Origin: CAVDWX01 sp963612735
GTDB taxonomy: Bacteria; Bacillota_I; Bacilli_A; RFN20; CAG-826
Direction: 5' to 3'
Assembly (NCBI GenBank): GCA_963612735.1
Contig: CAVDWX010000043.1
Span: 1-59,994, forward strand
DNA: 59,994 nucleotides
A program made the position numbers and the translations under genes. The notes under the pieces were generated by a model, which worked only from the letters and a program-made list of their open reading frames with translations, was not told where the DNA came from and did no database searches. This document shows, piece after piece, positions 24,753 to 33,908 of this stretch (positions within the stretch are counted from its first letter, which is position 1; each line of letters opens with the position of its first letter).

Positions 24753-25601
24753 ATGACATTTATCTATGAAATTTTAGAAAAATATCGAAAAGAAGGGCAT
24801 GATGCTATTTTAGTAACTGTCACTGAAAAGACCGGCTCATCTCCTACTGATATTGGTAAAAAAATGCTTTTTGTCGACAATAACGATTGTTTTGGAACCA
24901 TTGGTGGCGGCTCATTAGAACTTTATGCTAAAAATAGATGTTTAGATATCTTAAAAAAGCGTGAATCAACCACTGAAAAATATATTTTAAGCGACGAAGA
25001 CATTGAAATTGATGATGAAGATGCCGTCCATTTAAACATGGCGTGTGGAGGCAAGGTGACACTTTTTTATGAATTTATTGGATATCGTCAGACAGTTTAT
25101 ATATTTGGTGGTGGGCACTGCGCAAAAGCATTGACTTCTATTTTAAAAAGCATTGGCTTATTTATTATAGTTATCGATTATCGAGAAGATATTTTAAATG
25201 ATAATAAAGAGGCTGATTTATTAGTCTTATCTAATTTTAAAGATTTTGTTTTAGAAGGCAAAATCAAACCTCATTCAATGGTCGTTGTGGCCACTCCTAG
25301 TCACGCTTACGATTTCGAAGTTTTGGATGCGATTATCATGAGCAATATTGAATTAGATTATTTTGGAATGCTTTGCTCCGCATCTAAGATTAGTGAATAT
25401 CTTAATCACGTTTATGATAAATATGGAAAGGATATTAATTTATCCAATTTCTATGCTCCAATTGGACTAGATATCGCCACCTCTTCACCACAAGATATCG
25501 CTATATCTATTGCCAGTGAAATATTATCTATACTTTCTAAAAAAGACGAGATTAAACATATGCGAGAGAGGTTAATAGGAAAGCTGGAATACTGGAAGTA
25601 A
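24753..25601 (+). CDS. XdhC/CoxI family protein
   Basis: 282 residues. The N-terminal XdhC_CoxI part has VTVTEKTGSSPTDIGKKMLF and GTIGGGSLE (residues 20-55). The C-terminal Rossmann part has VYIFGGGHCAKAL (111-123), IVIDYRED and IGLDIATSSPQDIAISIASEIL. Family members insert and sulfurate the molybdenum cofactor of xanthine dehydrogenase-like enzymes. The start is fixed by AGGAGG 6 nt upstream. No molybdoenzyme or cofactor gene is seen in this window, so the client is elsewhere or absent. It lies 9 nt after the ABC permease. Confidence 0.9.
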   Translation: MTFIYEILEKYRKEGHDAILVTVTEKTGSSPTDIGKKMLFVDNNDCFGTIGGGSLELYAKNRCLDILKKRESTTEKYILSDEDIEIDDEDAVHLNMACGGKVTLFYEFIGYRQTVYIFGGGHCAKALTSILKSIGLFIIVIDYREDILNDNKEADLLVLSNFKDFVLEGKIKPHSMVVVATPSHAYDFEVLDAIIMSNIELDYFGMLCSASKISEYLNHVYDKYGKDINLSNFYAPIGLDIATSSPQDIAISIASEILSILSKKDEIKHMRERLIGKLEYWK

Positions 25602-25604
25602 TAT

Positions 25605-25680
25605 AAACTTATTTGGTTAAATATCTTAATATGATAATTACTTTAAATAAATCTATTAAAAAATAAAATTTAATAAGTTT
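25605..25680. other. A/T-rich intergenic region with long-range inverted repeat
   Basis: AAACTTATT (25605-25613) and AATAAGTTT (25672-25680) are 9-bp perfect arms about 58 bp apart. Downstream, 25690-25770 is A-tract-rich with AAAATACT repeated (about 25723 and 25752), a likely bent or UP-element-like region upstream of the gene at 25785. No clear terminator is seen. Confidence 0.35.
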
Positions 25681-25784
25681 AAAAATCAAATGGAAAAAAA
25701 TGTAAAATCTTATAACCTACAAAATACTTACAAAGTAAACAAAACTAAAAAAATACTAAAAAACTACTAGCAGGAGTGTGATAT

Positions 25785-26693
25785 ATGGATAATTTAAAGA
25801 CATTAATGGATAAAAAAGAATATGATTTAGTCATTCGGTTGACGACTTCAAGTTCGGATATAACTTCTTTATTTTATCGCATTACTGCTCTATTCGCTTT
25901 AAATAGAGCCAATGAAGCTTTAAAGGTTATAAATAACAACAAATCTATTTTGGACAAAAATCTTCCAGCACTAATTAAAATTCACATTGAAATATTGTGC
26001 TTTTTAAATAAATTTGACGAAGCTTATGCTGAACTTAAAAATTACGAAAATTATCCATATTTTTCTCAAAACTGCGAAGAGTTAATTCAAAAGATGCCCA
26101 CTTATATTCGAGCGGAAGAAAGAAAGACTTTACAGGTTTCAAATTTGAGCGATGACAAAATAAAGAAATTATTACAAAGTTCTACGATGGAAGATGTGAT
26201 ATGCGCAATTGATGTCATCCGAAATAGAGATTACACCTTATTTTTAAATGAAATTAAGAACATATTGATAAATTTTCCACTACAATCCGTTCGTTCTTTC
26301 ACTTTGCTATTTTTAGTTCAAAAAGAATTTCAAAAAGAAGTCAAATTTAATCATAATGGGACGGTTATATCACTTATTCCTTCTTTACTAGAGCCACCAT
26401 TTGTTGGTCCTACTTTTAATGATTTTACTCGACAAGTTCAATTACAATTTAAAGATCCCGTTTTAGCGGAAAATGCCATCGAAATAGCTTCTAGTTACAT
26501 TATTTATTACTACCCAGATAAGGAAGATTTAACGGATGAACATTTTATTGTTGCTCTTGAAGAAGTGTCCGCTCAATATTTAAAGATTACAACTCTTCCT
26601 TCTTTAGAAGAAAGATGTAAAAATCAAGCCGTTGATATTAAAAAAGTGAACGAAATTATCGATAAAATTAATAATGCATTAGAAAATTTTTAA
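25785..26693 (+). CDS. TPR-like helical protein, probably DUF3196 type
   Basis: 302 residues, almost entirely helical with no membrane segment. The first 120 residues show TPR-like repeats (LFYRITALFALNRANEALKVI, LIKIHIEILCFLNKFDEAYAELK). The middle part (130-200) predicts helical pairs, and the conserved-looking C-terminal stretch PVLAENAIEIASSYIIYYYPDKEDL resembles the Mollicutes/Bacilli family DUF3196; that assignment is from memory and moderate. AGGAG before the ATG supports the start. It lies just upstream of trigger factor, which has its own promoter. A scaffold or chaperone-assisting role is possible but unproven. Confidence 0.6.
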   Translation: MDNLKTLMDKKEYDLVIRLTTSSSDITSLFYRITALFALNRANEALKVINNNKSILDKNLPALIKIHIEILCFLNKFDEAYAELKNYENYPYFSQNCEELIQKMPTYIRAEERKTLQVSNLSDDKIKKLLQSSTMEDVICAIDVIRNRDYTLFLNEIKNILINFPLQSVRSFTLLFLVQKEFQKEVKFNHNGTVISLIPSLLEPPFVGPTFNDFTRQVQLQFKDPVLAENAIEIASSYIIYYYPDKEDLTDEHFIVALEEVSAQYLKITTLPSLEERCKNQAVDIKKVNEIIDKINNALENF

Positions 26694-26712
26694 GTCGTGT
26701 CAAGCGTTTAAC

Positions 26713-26741
26713 TTGCTTTGATATATAAATATATATATAAT
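26713..26741 (+). promoter_or_regulatory. Promoter of tig-lon-ysxC
   Basis: TTGCTT (26713-26718), exact 17-bp spacer, TATAAT (26736-26741). The leader to the tig ATG is about 36 nt and contains AAGGAG. Confidence 0.7.
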
Positions 26742-26783
26742 TCTTTTTGCATGCTGATTTTTAAATAAAGGAGAATATTCATC

Positions 26784-28058
26784 ATGGAAAGAAAATTAAC
26801 AAAATTAGAACACTCACACGTTCAAGTCGATGTAACAGTCGATGAAGCTAGCTGGAAAGAAGCTCAAGACGAAGCTTTCAAAAAATTAGCAAAAGATGTC
26901 ACTATTGACGGATTTAGAAAAGGAAAAGCTCCTCTTAATTTAGTTAAAGCTAAGATTGACCAAGTTAAAGTTTTGGATGAAGCCATCAATACTTTACTTC
27001 CTAAAATTTATAAAGCGATCATTGAAGAAGATGGTGTTAAACCGTTTGCAAGACCAACTGTTGACGTTACTGAAATTAAAGAAGATTCGTTAAAAGTGAG
27101 ATTTACAATTGTCACTGAACCTGATGTTGAATTAGGCAAATACAAAGGTTTATCTATCGGTAAAGAAGAAATTAACGTGACAAGCGAAGATGTCGATAAC
27201 GCTCTTAAAGTCTTGTTAAATAACAATGCGACTCTTGAATTAAAGGACGGCGAAGTCAAAGAAGGTGACACTGTTGTCATCGATTACTTAGGCAAAGTTG
27301 ATGGAGAAGCATTTGAAGGTGGTAGTGCCACTAATTACGAATTAGAAATTGGCTCACATTCTTTTATCCCAGGATTTGAAGATCAAATCGTTGGCCATAA
27401 AGCTGGCGATAAATTTGATATCAATGTCACTTTCCCACATGAATATGTCGATGCTTTAAAAGATAAAGAAGCTGTCTTTAGCATTGAACTTCACGAAGTG
27501 AAAGAAAAGAAACTTCCCGAATTAAACGACGATTTTGTCAAAGAATTAAAAATTCCTGAAGTTGAAACTGTTGAACAACTCAAGAAATACAAAGAAGTTG
27601 AAATTAAACACGGGAAAGAAAATGCTGCTCGTAGCGAATATTTGAAGAAATTATATGCCGCTATTGCTGAATCTTCTCATATCGACATTCCAGAAGAAAT
27701 CATCGACAATCAATTCAAAGCCGCTAAACAAGATATGATTTCTAGAATGTCACAATCCGGTTTAACCATTGAACAATATTTATCTTTTGTTGGACAAAAA
27801 GAAGAACAATTCGATGCTACTTTAAAAGAAAATGCTACGAAAGATGTAACCACATATCTTATCATCAGCAAAGTTGGTGAATTAGAAAATATTGTTGTCA
27901 CCGATGAAGAATTAGAATTTGAACTCGCCAAATTAGCGGATCAATATTCGATGACTATTGATAAAGTCAAAGAAGCCTTACATGAGCAATTAGAAGACTT
28001 TAGAAATAATATTAGAATGGGACGAATTGAAGAATTCTTATTCAAAGAAAACAATTAA
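26784..28058 (+). CDS. tig: Trigger factor (ribosome-bound chaperone, PPIase)
   Basis: 424 residues with all three domains. The N-terminal ribosome-binding part contains FRKGKAPLNLVKAK (signature GFRxGxxP), the FKBP-type PPIase domain (about 150-235) has GDTVVIDYLGKVDGEAFEGG and FIPGFEDQIVGHKAGD, and the C-terminal helical arms (250-424) contain IDNQFKAAKQDMISRMSQSGL. It sits at the peptide exit tunnel and shields nascent chains. AAAGGAG precedes the ATG. lon follows after 28 nt, so folding and degradation genes are cotranscribed; clpX, often between them in Bacillus, is absent here. Confidence 0.98.
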   Translation: MERKLTKLEHSHVQVDVTVDEASWKEAQDEAFKKLAKDVTIDGFRKGKAPLNLVKAKIDQVKVLDEAINTLLPKIYKAIIEEDGVKPFARPTVDVTEIKEDSLKVRFTIVTEPDVELGKYKGLSIGKEEINVTSEDVDNALKVLLNNNATLELKDGEVKEGDTVVIDYLGKVDGEAFEGGSATNYELEIGSHSFIPGFEDQIVGHKAGDKFDINVTFPHEYVDALKDKEAVFSIELHEVKEKKLPELNDDFVKELKIPEVETVEQLKKYKEVEIKHGKENAARSEYLKKLYAAIAESSHIDIPEEIIDNQFKAAKQDMISRMSQSGLTIEQYLSFVGQKEEQFDATLKENATKDVTTYLIISKVGELENIVVTDEELEFELAKLADQYSMTIDKVKEALHEQLEDFRNNIRMGRIEEFLFKENN

Positions 28059-28086
28059 TTTATTTTAAATTTGGAGGTAATAAATC

Positions 28087-30420
28087 ATGGCTAACAACCG
28101 AGAAACATTAACTCTCCCTCTCTTAATTACCAAATCTTTAGTTCTTTTTCCTGGTAATACACGAGTGATAGAAGTCGGACGTGAATTTTCAATTAACGCC
28201 GTCAATGCAGCAAAAGAAATTTCCGACTCCCTCATTTTAGTGGTCGCCCAAAGAGAACCTGATAATGACTCTCCTACAAAAGAAAATCTTTTAAAGGCGG
28301 CAACATTATGCCGACTCATCACTGTTAATCAAAGAGACGGCAAATTAAAAACGCGTGTCGAGGCTATCGATAGAAACGATATTTTAGATATTACTTACGA
28401 TGAGAAAAATAATTATTATGTTTGTTCTTCCGCTATAAAGGAACCATTTGCTTTAACTGAAGAAGCAAACAATGAATTAATGAGAGAATTAAATAGTGCT
28501 TTAGAACAATCCTCATCTTACGTTTCTCATCTTCCTAAAACCGTCTTAAATGTTTTAGCTAAAGCCAGAAAAGTTGAAGAAGCTTTCTTTGCTCTTGCGG
28601 CATATTTTGAAGGCTCAATTGAAGTTAAAGAAGAAATGCTTGCTACTGATGATATCTATCGTTTAGCGAATTTAATCTTCGACTTTTTAGAAACTGAATC
28701 AGAAAAAGAAAAGATTGATTCTGACATCAATAATTCAGTTCGCGAATCCACTGAAAGAAGCCAAAAAGAATATTATTTACGTGAAAAATTAAAAGCAATT
28801 AAACGCGAATTAGGTGAAGACGTTTCTGAAAGCGGACCAGATGCCATTTTGGAAAAATTAGACAAATTCCCTTATCCAGAAAATATTAAGGCTAAGGTAA
28901 AATCAGAACTTAAAAAATATGAAATGATGCCTCAAGGAGCGCTTGAATCCGCTTTGATTCTTTCTTATCTCGATGTTTTGATGTCTCTTCCTTGGTGGCA
29001 AAAAACGGAAGATAATAACGATTTAGATAACGTTTCGAAAGTATTAGACGAAGATCATTACGGTTTGGCTAATCCTAAAAAAAGAATCATTGAATACCTT
29101 GCTGTTAAAAAATTAACGGGTAATTTAAAGTCTCCTATTTTATGTTTTTACGGTCCACCTGGAACTGGTAAAACTTCCTTAGGCAAGAGCATTGCTCGCG
29201 CTTTAGGAAGAAAATTCTTTAAAGCTTCTTTAGGTGGAATTTCTGATGAGGCTGAAATTAGAGGACATCGAAGAACTTATGTTGGCTCCTTGCCTGGTCG
29301 AATTATTCAAGGTATGAGAAAAGTAGGAGTGACTAATCCAGTCTTTTTACTTGATGAAGTCGATAAACTTGCCTCTTCTTATAAAGGTGATCCAGCTTCC
29401 GCTTTATTAGAAGTATTAGATCCAGAACAAAATACAGCTTTTAATGATAATTACATCGAAGAACCTTATGATTTAAGCGACGTCTTATTTATTTGTACAG
29501 CAAACTATTTAGAAAATATTCCCGGACCTCTTAGAGATAGATTGGAATTAATTCCTCTTTCTTCCTATACCGAAATTGAAAAAGTTCATATCGCTGAAGA
29601 ACATTTGGTGAAAAAGCAAACTGAACTTAATGGTTTAAAAGAAAGCCAAGTCAATTTTACGGATGGAGCCATAAAGTATATTATTCGCTGTTACACTAGA
29701 GAAAGCGGCGTTCGTGATTTAGAAAGAAAGATTGCTTCTTGTTTAAGAAAAGTAGCAGTGGCAATTGTTAAAGATCCGAGCATTAAATCGATTGAAATCG
29801 ATGAAGCTAAAGTTCGCGAATATCTTGGTGTTGAGATTTTTGAAGATTCTAAAAAAGAAGCTGAACCTCAAATCGGTGTTGTTACCGGCTTAGCTTATAC
29901 GGAATATGGTGGAGATATCCTTCCCATTGAAGTGACTTATTTTAAAGGAAAAGGTTCCTTGGTTTTAACCGGACATCTTGGAGATGTCATGAAAGAAAGT
30001 GCTGCAATTGCTTTAGATTATGTCAAAGCTAATGCCACTAAATATATGATTGATCCTGATTTATTTGCTAATAATGATATCCACATTCACGTTCCTGAAG
30101 GAGCGGTTCCAAAAGACGGCCCTTCCGCTGGGGTTGCTATTACATGCGCTATTATATCTTGCTTATCTCATCGCCCAGTCAATCCAGATGTGGCTATGAC
30201 CGGTGAAGTTACTTTAAGAGGCAATGTCTTACCCATCGGTGGACTTAGAGAAAAATCTCTCGCCGCATTAAGAAGTGGCATCAAAACCATTATTGTTCCT
30301 TTTGAAAACAAAAAGGATGTTGAAGAACTTCCTAAAGAAGTAAAAGAATCGTTGCAAATTATCTTTATGAAAAAAGTAGACGATGCCATAAAAATCATCT
30401 TACTTGATAAAAATGATTAA
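28087..30420 (+). CDS. lon: ATP-dependent protease Lon
   Basis: 777 residues, normal for LonA. N-terminal substrate-binding domain (LTLPLLITKSLVLFPGNTRVIEVGR), AAA+ module with Walker A GPPGTGKT (356-363) and Walker B VFLLDEVDKL, and the C-terminal Ser-Lys protease domain with catalytic Ser680 (PKDGPSAGV) and Lys723 (LREKSLAAL). It degrades misfolded and short-lived regulatory proteins in the cytosol. GGAGG precedes the ATG. The last codons overlap the start of ysxC. Confidence 0.98.
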   Translation: MANNRETLTLPLLITKSLVLFPGNTRVIEVGREFSINAVNAAKEISDSLILVVAQREPDNDSPTKENLLKAATLCRLITVNQRDGKLKTRVEAIDRNDILDITYDEKNNYYVCSSAIKEPFALTEEANNELMRELNSALEQSSSYVSHLPKTVLNVLAKARKVEEAFFALAAYFEGSIEVKEEMLATDDIYRLANLIFDFLETESEKEKIDSDINNSVRESTERSQKEYYLREKLKAIKRELGEDVSESGPDAILEKLDKFPYPENIKAKVKSELKKYEMMPQGALESALILSYLDVLMSLPWWQKTEDNNDLDNVSKVLDEDHYGLANPKKRIIEYLAVKKLTGNLKSPILCFYGPPGTGKTSLGKSIARALGRKFFKASLGGISDEAEIRGHRRTYVGSLPGRIIQGMRKVGVTNPVFLLDEVDKLASSYKGDPASALLEVLDPEQNTAFNDNYIEEPYDLSDVLFICTANYLENIPGPLRDRLELIPLSSYTEIEKVHIAEEHLVKKQTELNGLKESQVNFTDGAIKYIIRCYTRESGVRDLERKIASCLRKVAVAIVKDPSIKSIEIDEAKVREYLGVEIFEDSKKEAEPQIGVVTGLAYTEYGGDILPIEVTYFKGKGSLVLTGHLGDVMKESAAIALDYVKANATKYMIDPDLFANNDIHIHVPEGAVPKDGPSAGVAITCAIISCLSHRPVNPDVAMTGEVTLRGNVLPIGGLREKSLAALRSGIKTIIVPFENKKDVEELPKEVKESLQIIFMKKVDDAIKIILLDKND

Positions 30421-30994
30421 TTTTAATAACGTGACCTTTGTTAAGAGTGCGCCTTCGATTAAGGAGGCGCCTAAAGGTCAACTCCCTGAAATATTATTCG
30501 TTGGTAAATCTAATGTTGGTAAGTCCACTCTTATCAATGTTTTGACTAATCGAAAGCGACTAGCATTTACTTCTTCTAAACCAGGTCACACCAAATTATT
30601 AAATTATTATAATGTTGACGATAAGATGTATCTTGTCGACGCTCCTGGATATGGCTACGCTAAAGGTGGAATTGATTTAGATAAGTTATTTGCTCACATG
30701 ATGAACGAATATTTTATGGAATCTAAATTTTTGAAATTGGTTTTACTTTTATTGGATTCTAGAAGAGAAATGTCTACTAACGATGAGGAAATTCTTTCTT
30801 ATTTAAAAGATAGTAAGACACCTTTTTACATCGTTTTAACTAAGGTTGATAAAATAAATCAAAAAGAAAAAAGCGCATTACTCAAATATTTGAAAGATAA
30901 GAATATAAATAGTGAAGAAATCATCTTTACTTCTTCACTAAATAAAAAAAGTGTTTTAGGATTAAGCAAAATCATTGATAGCTTCGTTAATTAA
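30413..30994 (+). CDS. ysxC: Ribosome biogenesis GTPase YsxC/EngB
   Basis: About 193 residues. G1 GKSNVGKST, switch I FTSSKPGHTKLLNYY, G3 VDAPGYGYA, G4 TKVD, all in family order. YsxC/YihA acts in late assembly of the 50S subunit. The ATG at 30413 (MINFNNVTF) is preferred to the TTG at 30404; it overlaps the lon stop by 8 nt, so translation is coupled. It is the last gene of the tig operon; the valS T-box leader with its own promoter follows. Confidence 0.95.
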   Translation: MINFNNVTFVKSAPSIKEAPKGQLPEILFVGKSNVGKSTLINVLTNRKRLAFTSSKPGHTKLLNYYNVDDKMYLVDAPGYGYAKGGIDLDKLFAHMMNEYFMESKFLKLVLLLLDSRREMSTNDEEILSYLKDSKTPFYIVLTKVDKINQKEKSALLKYLKDKNINSEEIIFTSSLNKKSVLGLSKIIDSFVN

Positions 30995-31016
30995 TGAATT
31001 TCTTGCTTTAATTGTT

Positions 31017-31045
31017 TTGACTTTAATTAATCTATTTGACATAAT
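31017..31045 (+). promoter_or_regulatory. Promoter of the valS T-box transcript
   Basis: TTGACT (31017-31022), 17-bp spacer, CATAAT (31040-31045). Confidence 0.7.
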
Positions 31046-31051
31046 GACAAT

Positions 31052-31257
31052 GTCGATGAAAAAGAGGAGTAATTAGATTATTTCTAATAGAGAGTCAAGG
31101 ATGGTGGAAGCTTGATAGGAATACCTAATGAAGGTCGCTTTGGAGACTAAGTATTCTTTCTAAAATAAAGAAGAAGTAAGAGTGTTCATAATCTTATATG
31201 AATGAACTAAGGTGGTACCGCGCATATTGCGTCCTTAGATGAGGACGTTTTTATTTT
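31052..31257 (+). ncRNA. T-box riboswitch, valine specific
   Basis: Leader of valS. Stem I includes the GGATGGTGGAAGC apical region and, on the 3' side, GAAG-GTC-G, where GTC (31134-31136) is the likely Val specifier followed by a purine. The antiterminator carries the T-box AAGGTGGTACCGCG (31209-31222). The terminator is CGTCCT/AGGACG (31230-31235 and 31242-31247) plus a T-tract to 31257, immediately followed by the valS Shine-Dalgarno. Uncharged valyl-tRNA should favour readthrough. Confidence 0.93.
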
Positions 31258-31270
31258 TAAGGAGATTATT

Positions 31271-33868
31271 ATGTTAGATAAAAGATATGATCATCAAAAA
31301 GTAGAGGAAGGCAAATATGAGACCTGGAAGGAAAGAGGATATTTTATTGCTGGTAAAGATTATAAAAAAATACCTTTCACCATGGTTATACCTCCACCAA
31401 ATGTAACTGGTAAACTCCATTTAGGACATGCTTGGGATACTACTATTCAAGATATTATTGCCCGTTACAAGAGGATGCAAGGATATGATGTTTTATGGCT
31501 TCCTGGAATGGATCATGCTGGCATCGCCACTCAAGCAAAAGTAATGGCTAAATTAGTATCTTTAGGAATCGATGTAACTAAAATTAGTAAAGATGAGTTC
31601 TTAAAATATGCATGGGGATGGAAAGATGAATATGCTGCTTCTATTCATAATCAATGGGCTAAATTAGGATTATCATTAGATTATTCTCGAGAACGATTCA
31701 CACTTGACGAAGGTCTTAATTATGCAGTTAGAAAAGTGTTCGTGGATTTATATAATAAAGGATTAATCTATCAAGGCGAAAGAATTATTAACTGGGATCC
31801 AGTTCAACAAACTGCTTTAAGCAATATCGAAGTTATCCATTCCGATGATGAAGGCGAAATGTATTATTTTAAATATCAAGTAGTGGGGGAAGACGATTAT
31901 TTAATCGTTGCCACGACTAGACCTGAAACCATGTTTGGAGATGTTTCAGTTGTTGTTAATCCTAATGACACTAGATATCAAAAATATATTGGAAAGAAAG
32001 TCATTAATCCCGCGAATAAAGAAGAAATTCCAATTATTGGAGACGAATATGTTGATATCAGTTTTGGAACAGGAGCGATGAAATGTACACCCGCTCACGA
32101 TCCAAACGATTTCATTATTGGCAAAAAACATCATCTCGATATGCCAATTATCTTTAATAAAGATGCTACGATGAACGCTAAATGCGGTAAATATGCAGGA
32201 ATGGATCGTTTCGCTTGTCGAAAAGCTCTTGTCGAACAAATTAAAAAAGATGGCTATTTTGTTAAGACTGAAAAGATTGTCCATGCTGTTGGGCATTCTC
32301 AGCGCAATAACTCTGTTGTCGAACCGATGTTATCTAAGCAGTGGTTTGTCAAAATGAAGCCACTTGCAGATATGGCTTTAGAAAACCAAAATAGTGAAAA
32401 GAAGGTTAATTTTATTCCTGAGAGATTCGAAAAGACTTTTACTCAATGGATGGAAAATATTGAAGATTGGTGTATCTCTAGACAGTTATGGTGGGGACAC
32501 CAAATCCCGGCTTATTATCATAAAGTGACTGGAGAAGTTGTTGTCTCCATGGATTCTCCTAAAGATATGGAAAATTATGTTCAAGACCAAGATGTTCTCG
32601 ATACATGGTTTTCTTCTGGATTATGGCCTTTTTCTACCTTAGGTTGGCCTCGTATTACAGAAGATTATAAACGCTATTTCCCAACCGATGTTTTAGTAAC
32701 TGGATATGACATTATTTTCTTCTGGGTGTCTCGAATGATATTTCAATCATTAGAAGCTACACACGTTCCTCCATTTAAAGACGTTGTTATTCACGGATTA
32801 GTAAGAGATGAATTGGGGAGAAAAATGTCTAAATCATTAGGGAATGGTGTGGACCCAATTGACGTCATTGACAAATACGGTATTGATGCTCTTCGTTATT
32901 TTTTGACAACTAATTCCACTCCAGGTCAAGACATGCGCTATATCGAAGAAAAAGTCGTGAGCAGTTCAAATTATTTGAATAAAATTTGGAATTCCGCTCG
33001 CTATGTATTAAGCGTTTTACCGACTGATTTTAAAATAAAAGATATCGATATAAACGTTTTATCTGTTGCGGACAAATGGATACTCAATAGATTGATGCTA
33101 ACCATTAAAAACGTCACTTTAAACATGGATAAATATGACTTTAATGCCGCGAGTGGTCATTTGTATAACTTTGTATATGATGATTTTTGTAGTGTTTATC
33201 TAGAATTAAGCAAAGTGAATTTATCTTCAATAGATGAAAATAAAAAAGATGTTACTTATCAAGTTTTATTCAAAATATTAAAAGATGTCATCTTATTAAT
33301 TTATCCTTATACTCCTTTTATTGGCGAGGAATTATATTTAAATCTTCCCGTCCATTTAGAATCCGTAATGCTTGAAACTTATCCTCTTGTCGAAAGTAAA
33401 TATTTAGATAGTTCAGTTGATAATGAAATGAATCTATTGTTAAGCATGATTAAGGAAGTAAGAAATTATAAAATTATTAATAAGGTTGCTCCTAACGCTT
33501 CTTTAGATTTGACTATTCATAGCAAAATTAAAGTAGAAGATGACTTTATTTCTTATTTAAATAGATTTACATTTTCTAATATTAAAATTGCTGATACTGA
33601 TATCACAGATACAAAAGGTGAATTATTTGTCTATGACGATGGTGAAATATTAATTAATAATGAAAGCGGAAAAGAAGAAATCATCGCTCGCCTTCAAAAA
33701 GAAATTCAAAATGAAGAGAGTGAAATCGTTCGTGGAGAAAAGATGCTTTCTAATCCAAATTTCATTGCTAAAGCGCCAAAAGAAAAGGTTGAAAACGAGC
33801 AAAATAAGCTCGCTCAACATAAAGAAAATCTCATTTCTTTGAAAGAAAAATTAAAAAAATTAAAATAA
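31271..33868 (+). CDS. valS: Valyl-tRNA synthetase
   Basis: 865 residues, class Ia. HIGH motif in PPPNVTGKLHLGHAWD, editing (CP1) domain with TTRPETMFGD and GTGAMKCTPAHDPND, KMSKS in GRKMSKSLGNGVDP, anticodon-binding helices and a C-terminal coiled-coil (about 800-865) that contacts tRNA. It charges tRNA-Val and edits Thr-tRNA-Val. The AAGGAG right after the T-box terminator sets the start. It is controlled by the T-box leader and appears monocistronic. Confidence 0.98.
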   Translation: MLDKRYDHQKVEEGKYETWKERGYFIAGKDYKKIPFTMVIPPPNVTGKLHLGHAWDTTIQDIIARYKRMQGYDVLWLPGMDHAGIATQAKVMAKLVSLGIDVTKISKDEFLKYAWGWKDEYAASIHNQWAKLGLSLDYSRERFTLDEGLNYAVRKVFVDLYNKGLIYQGERIINWDPVQQTALSNIEVIHSDDEGEMYYFKYQVVGEDDYLIVATTRPETMFGDVSVVVNPNDTRYQKYIGKKVINPANKEEIPIIGDEYVDISFGTGAMKCTPAHDPNDFIIGKKHHLDMPIIFNKDATMNAKCGKYAGMDRFACRKALVEQIKKDGYFVKTEKIVHAVGHSQRNNSVVEPMLSKQWFVKMKPLADMALENQNSEKKVNFIPERFEKTFTQWMENIEDWCISRQLWWGHQIPAYYHKVTGEVVVSMDSPKDMENYVQDQDVLDTWFSSGLWPFSTLGWPRITEDYKRYFPTDVLVTGYDIIFFWVSRMIFQSLEATHVPPFKDVVIHGLVRDELGRKMSKSLGNGVDPIDVIDKYGIDALRYFLTTNSTPGQDMRYIEEKVVSSSNYLNKIWNSARYVLSVLPTDFKIKDIDINVLSVADKWILNRLMLTIKNVTLNMDKYDFNAASGHLYNFVYDDFCSVYLELSKVNLSSIDENKKDVTYQVLFKILKDVILLIYPYTPFIGEELYLNLPVHLESVMLETYPLVESKYLDSSVDNEMNLLLSMIKEVRNYKIINKVAPNASLDLTIHSKIKVEDDFISYLNRFTFSNIKIADTDITDTKGELFVYDDGEILINNESGKEEIIARLQKEIQNEESEIVRGEKMLSNPNFIAKAPKEKVENEQNKLAQHKENLISLKEKLKKLK

Positions 33869-33874
33869 TTTCTC

Positions 33875-33901
33875 ATTTTCTTCCTATTTATATATAGGAG
33901 G
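33875..33901 (+). promoter_or_regulatory. Conserved upstream element, copy 1 (small peptide-radC)
   Basis: The 20-mer ATTTTCTTCCTATTTATATA (33875-33894) is followed by two bases and GGAGG (33897-33901). The same 20-mer with identical spacing lies before comEA at 52842. No housekeeping -35/-10 pair is seen. In RNA, CTTCCTAT (33880-33887) can pair with ATAGGAGG (33894-33901) and hide the Shine-Dalgarno. Confidence 0.65.
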
Positions 33902-33908
33902 ACTTTTT

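Noticed and set aside
25605..25680. Inverted repeat as the xdhC terminator
   Set aside because: The arms are about 58 bp apart and AT-only except one pair, with no T-tract, so it is too weak for an intrinsic terminator.
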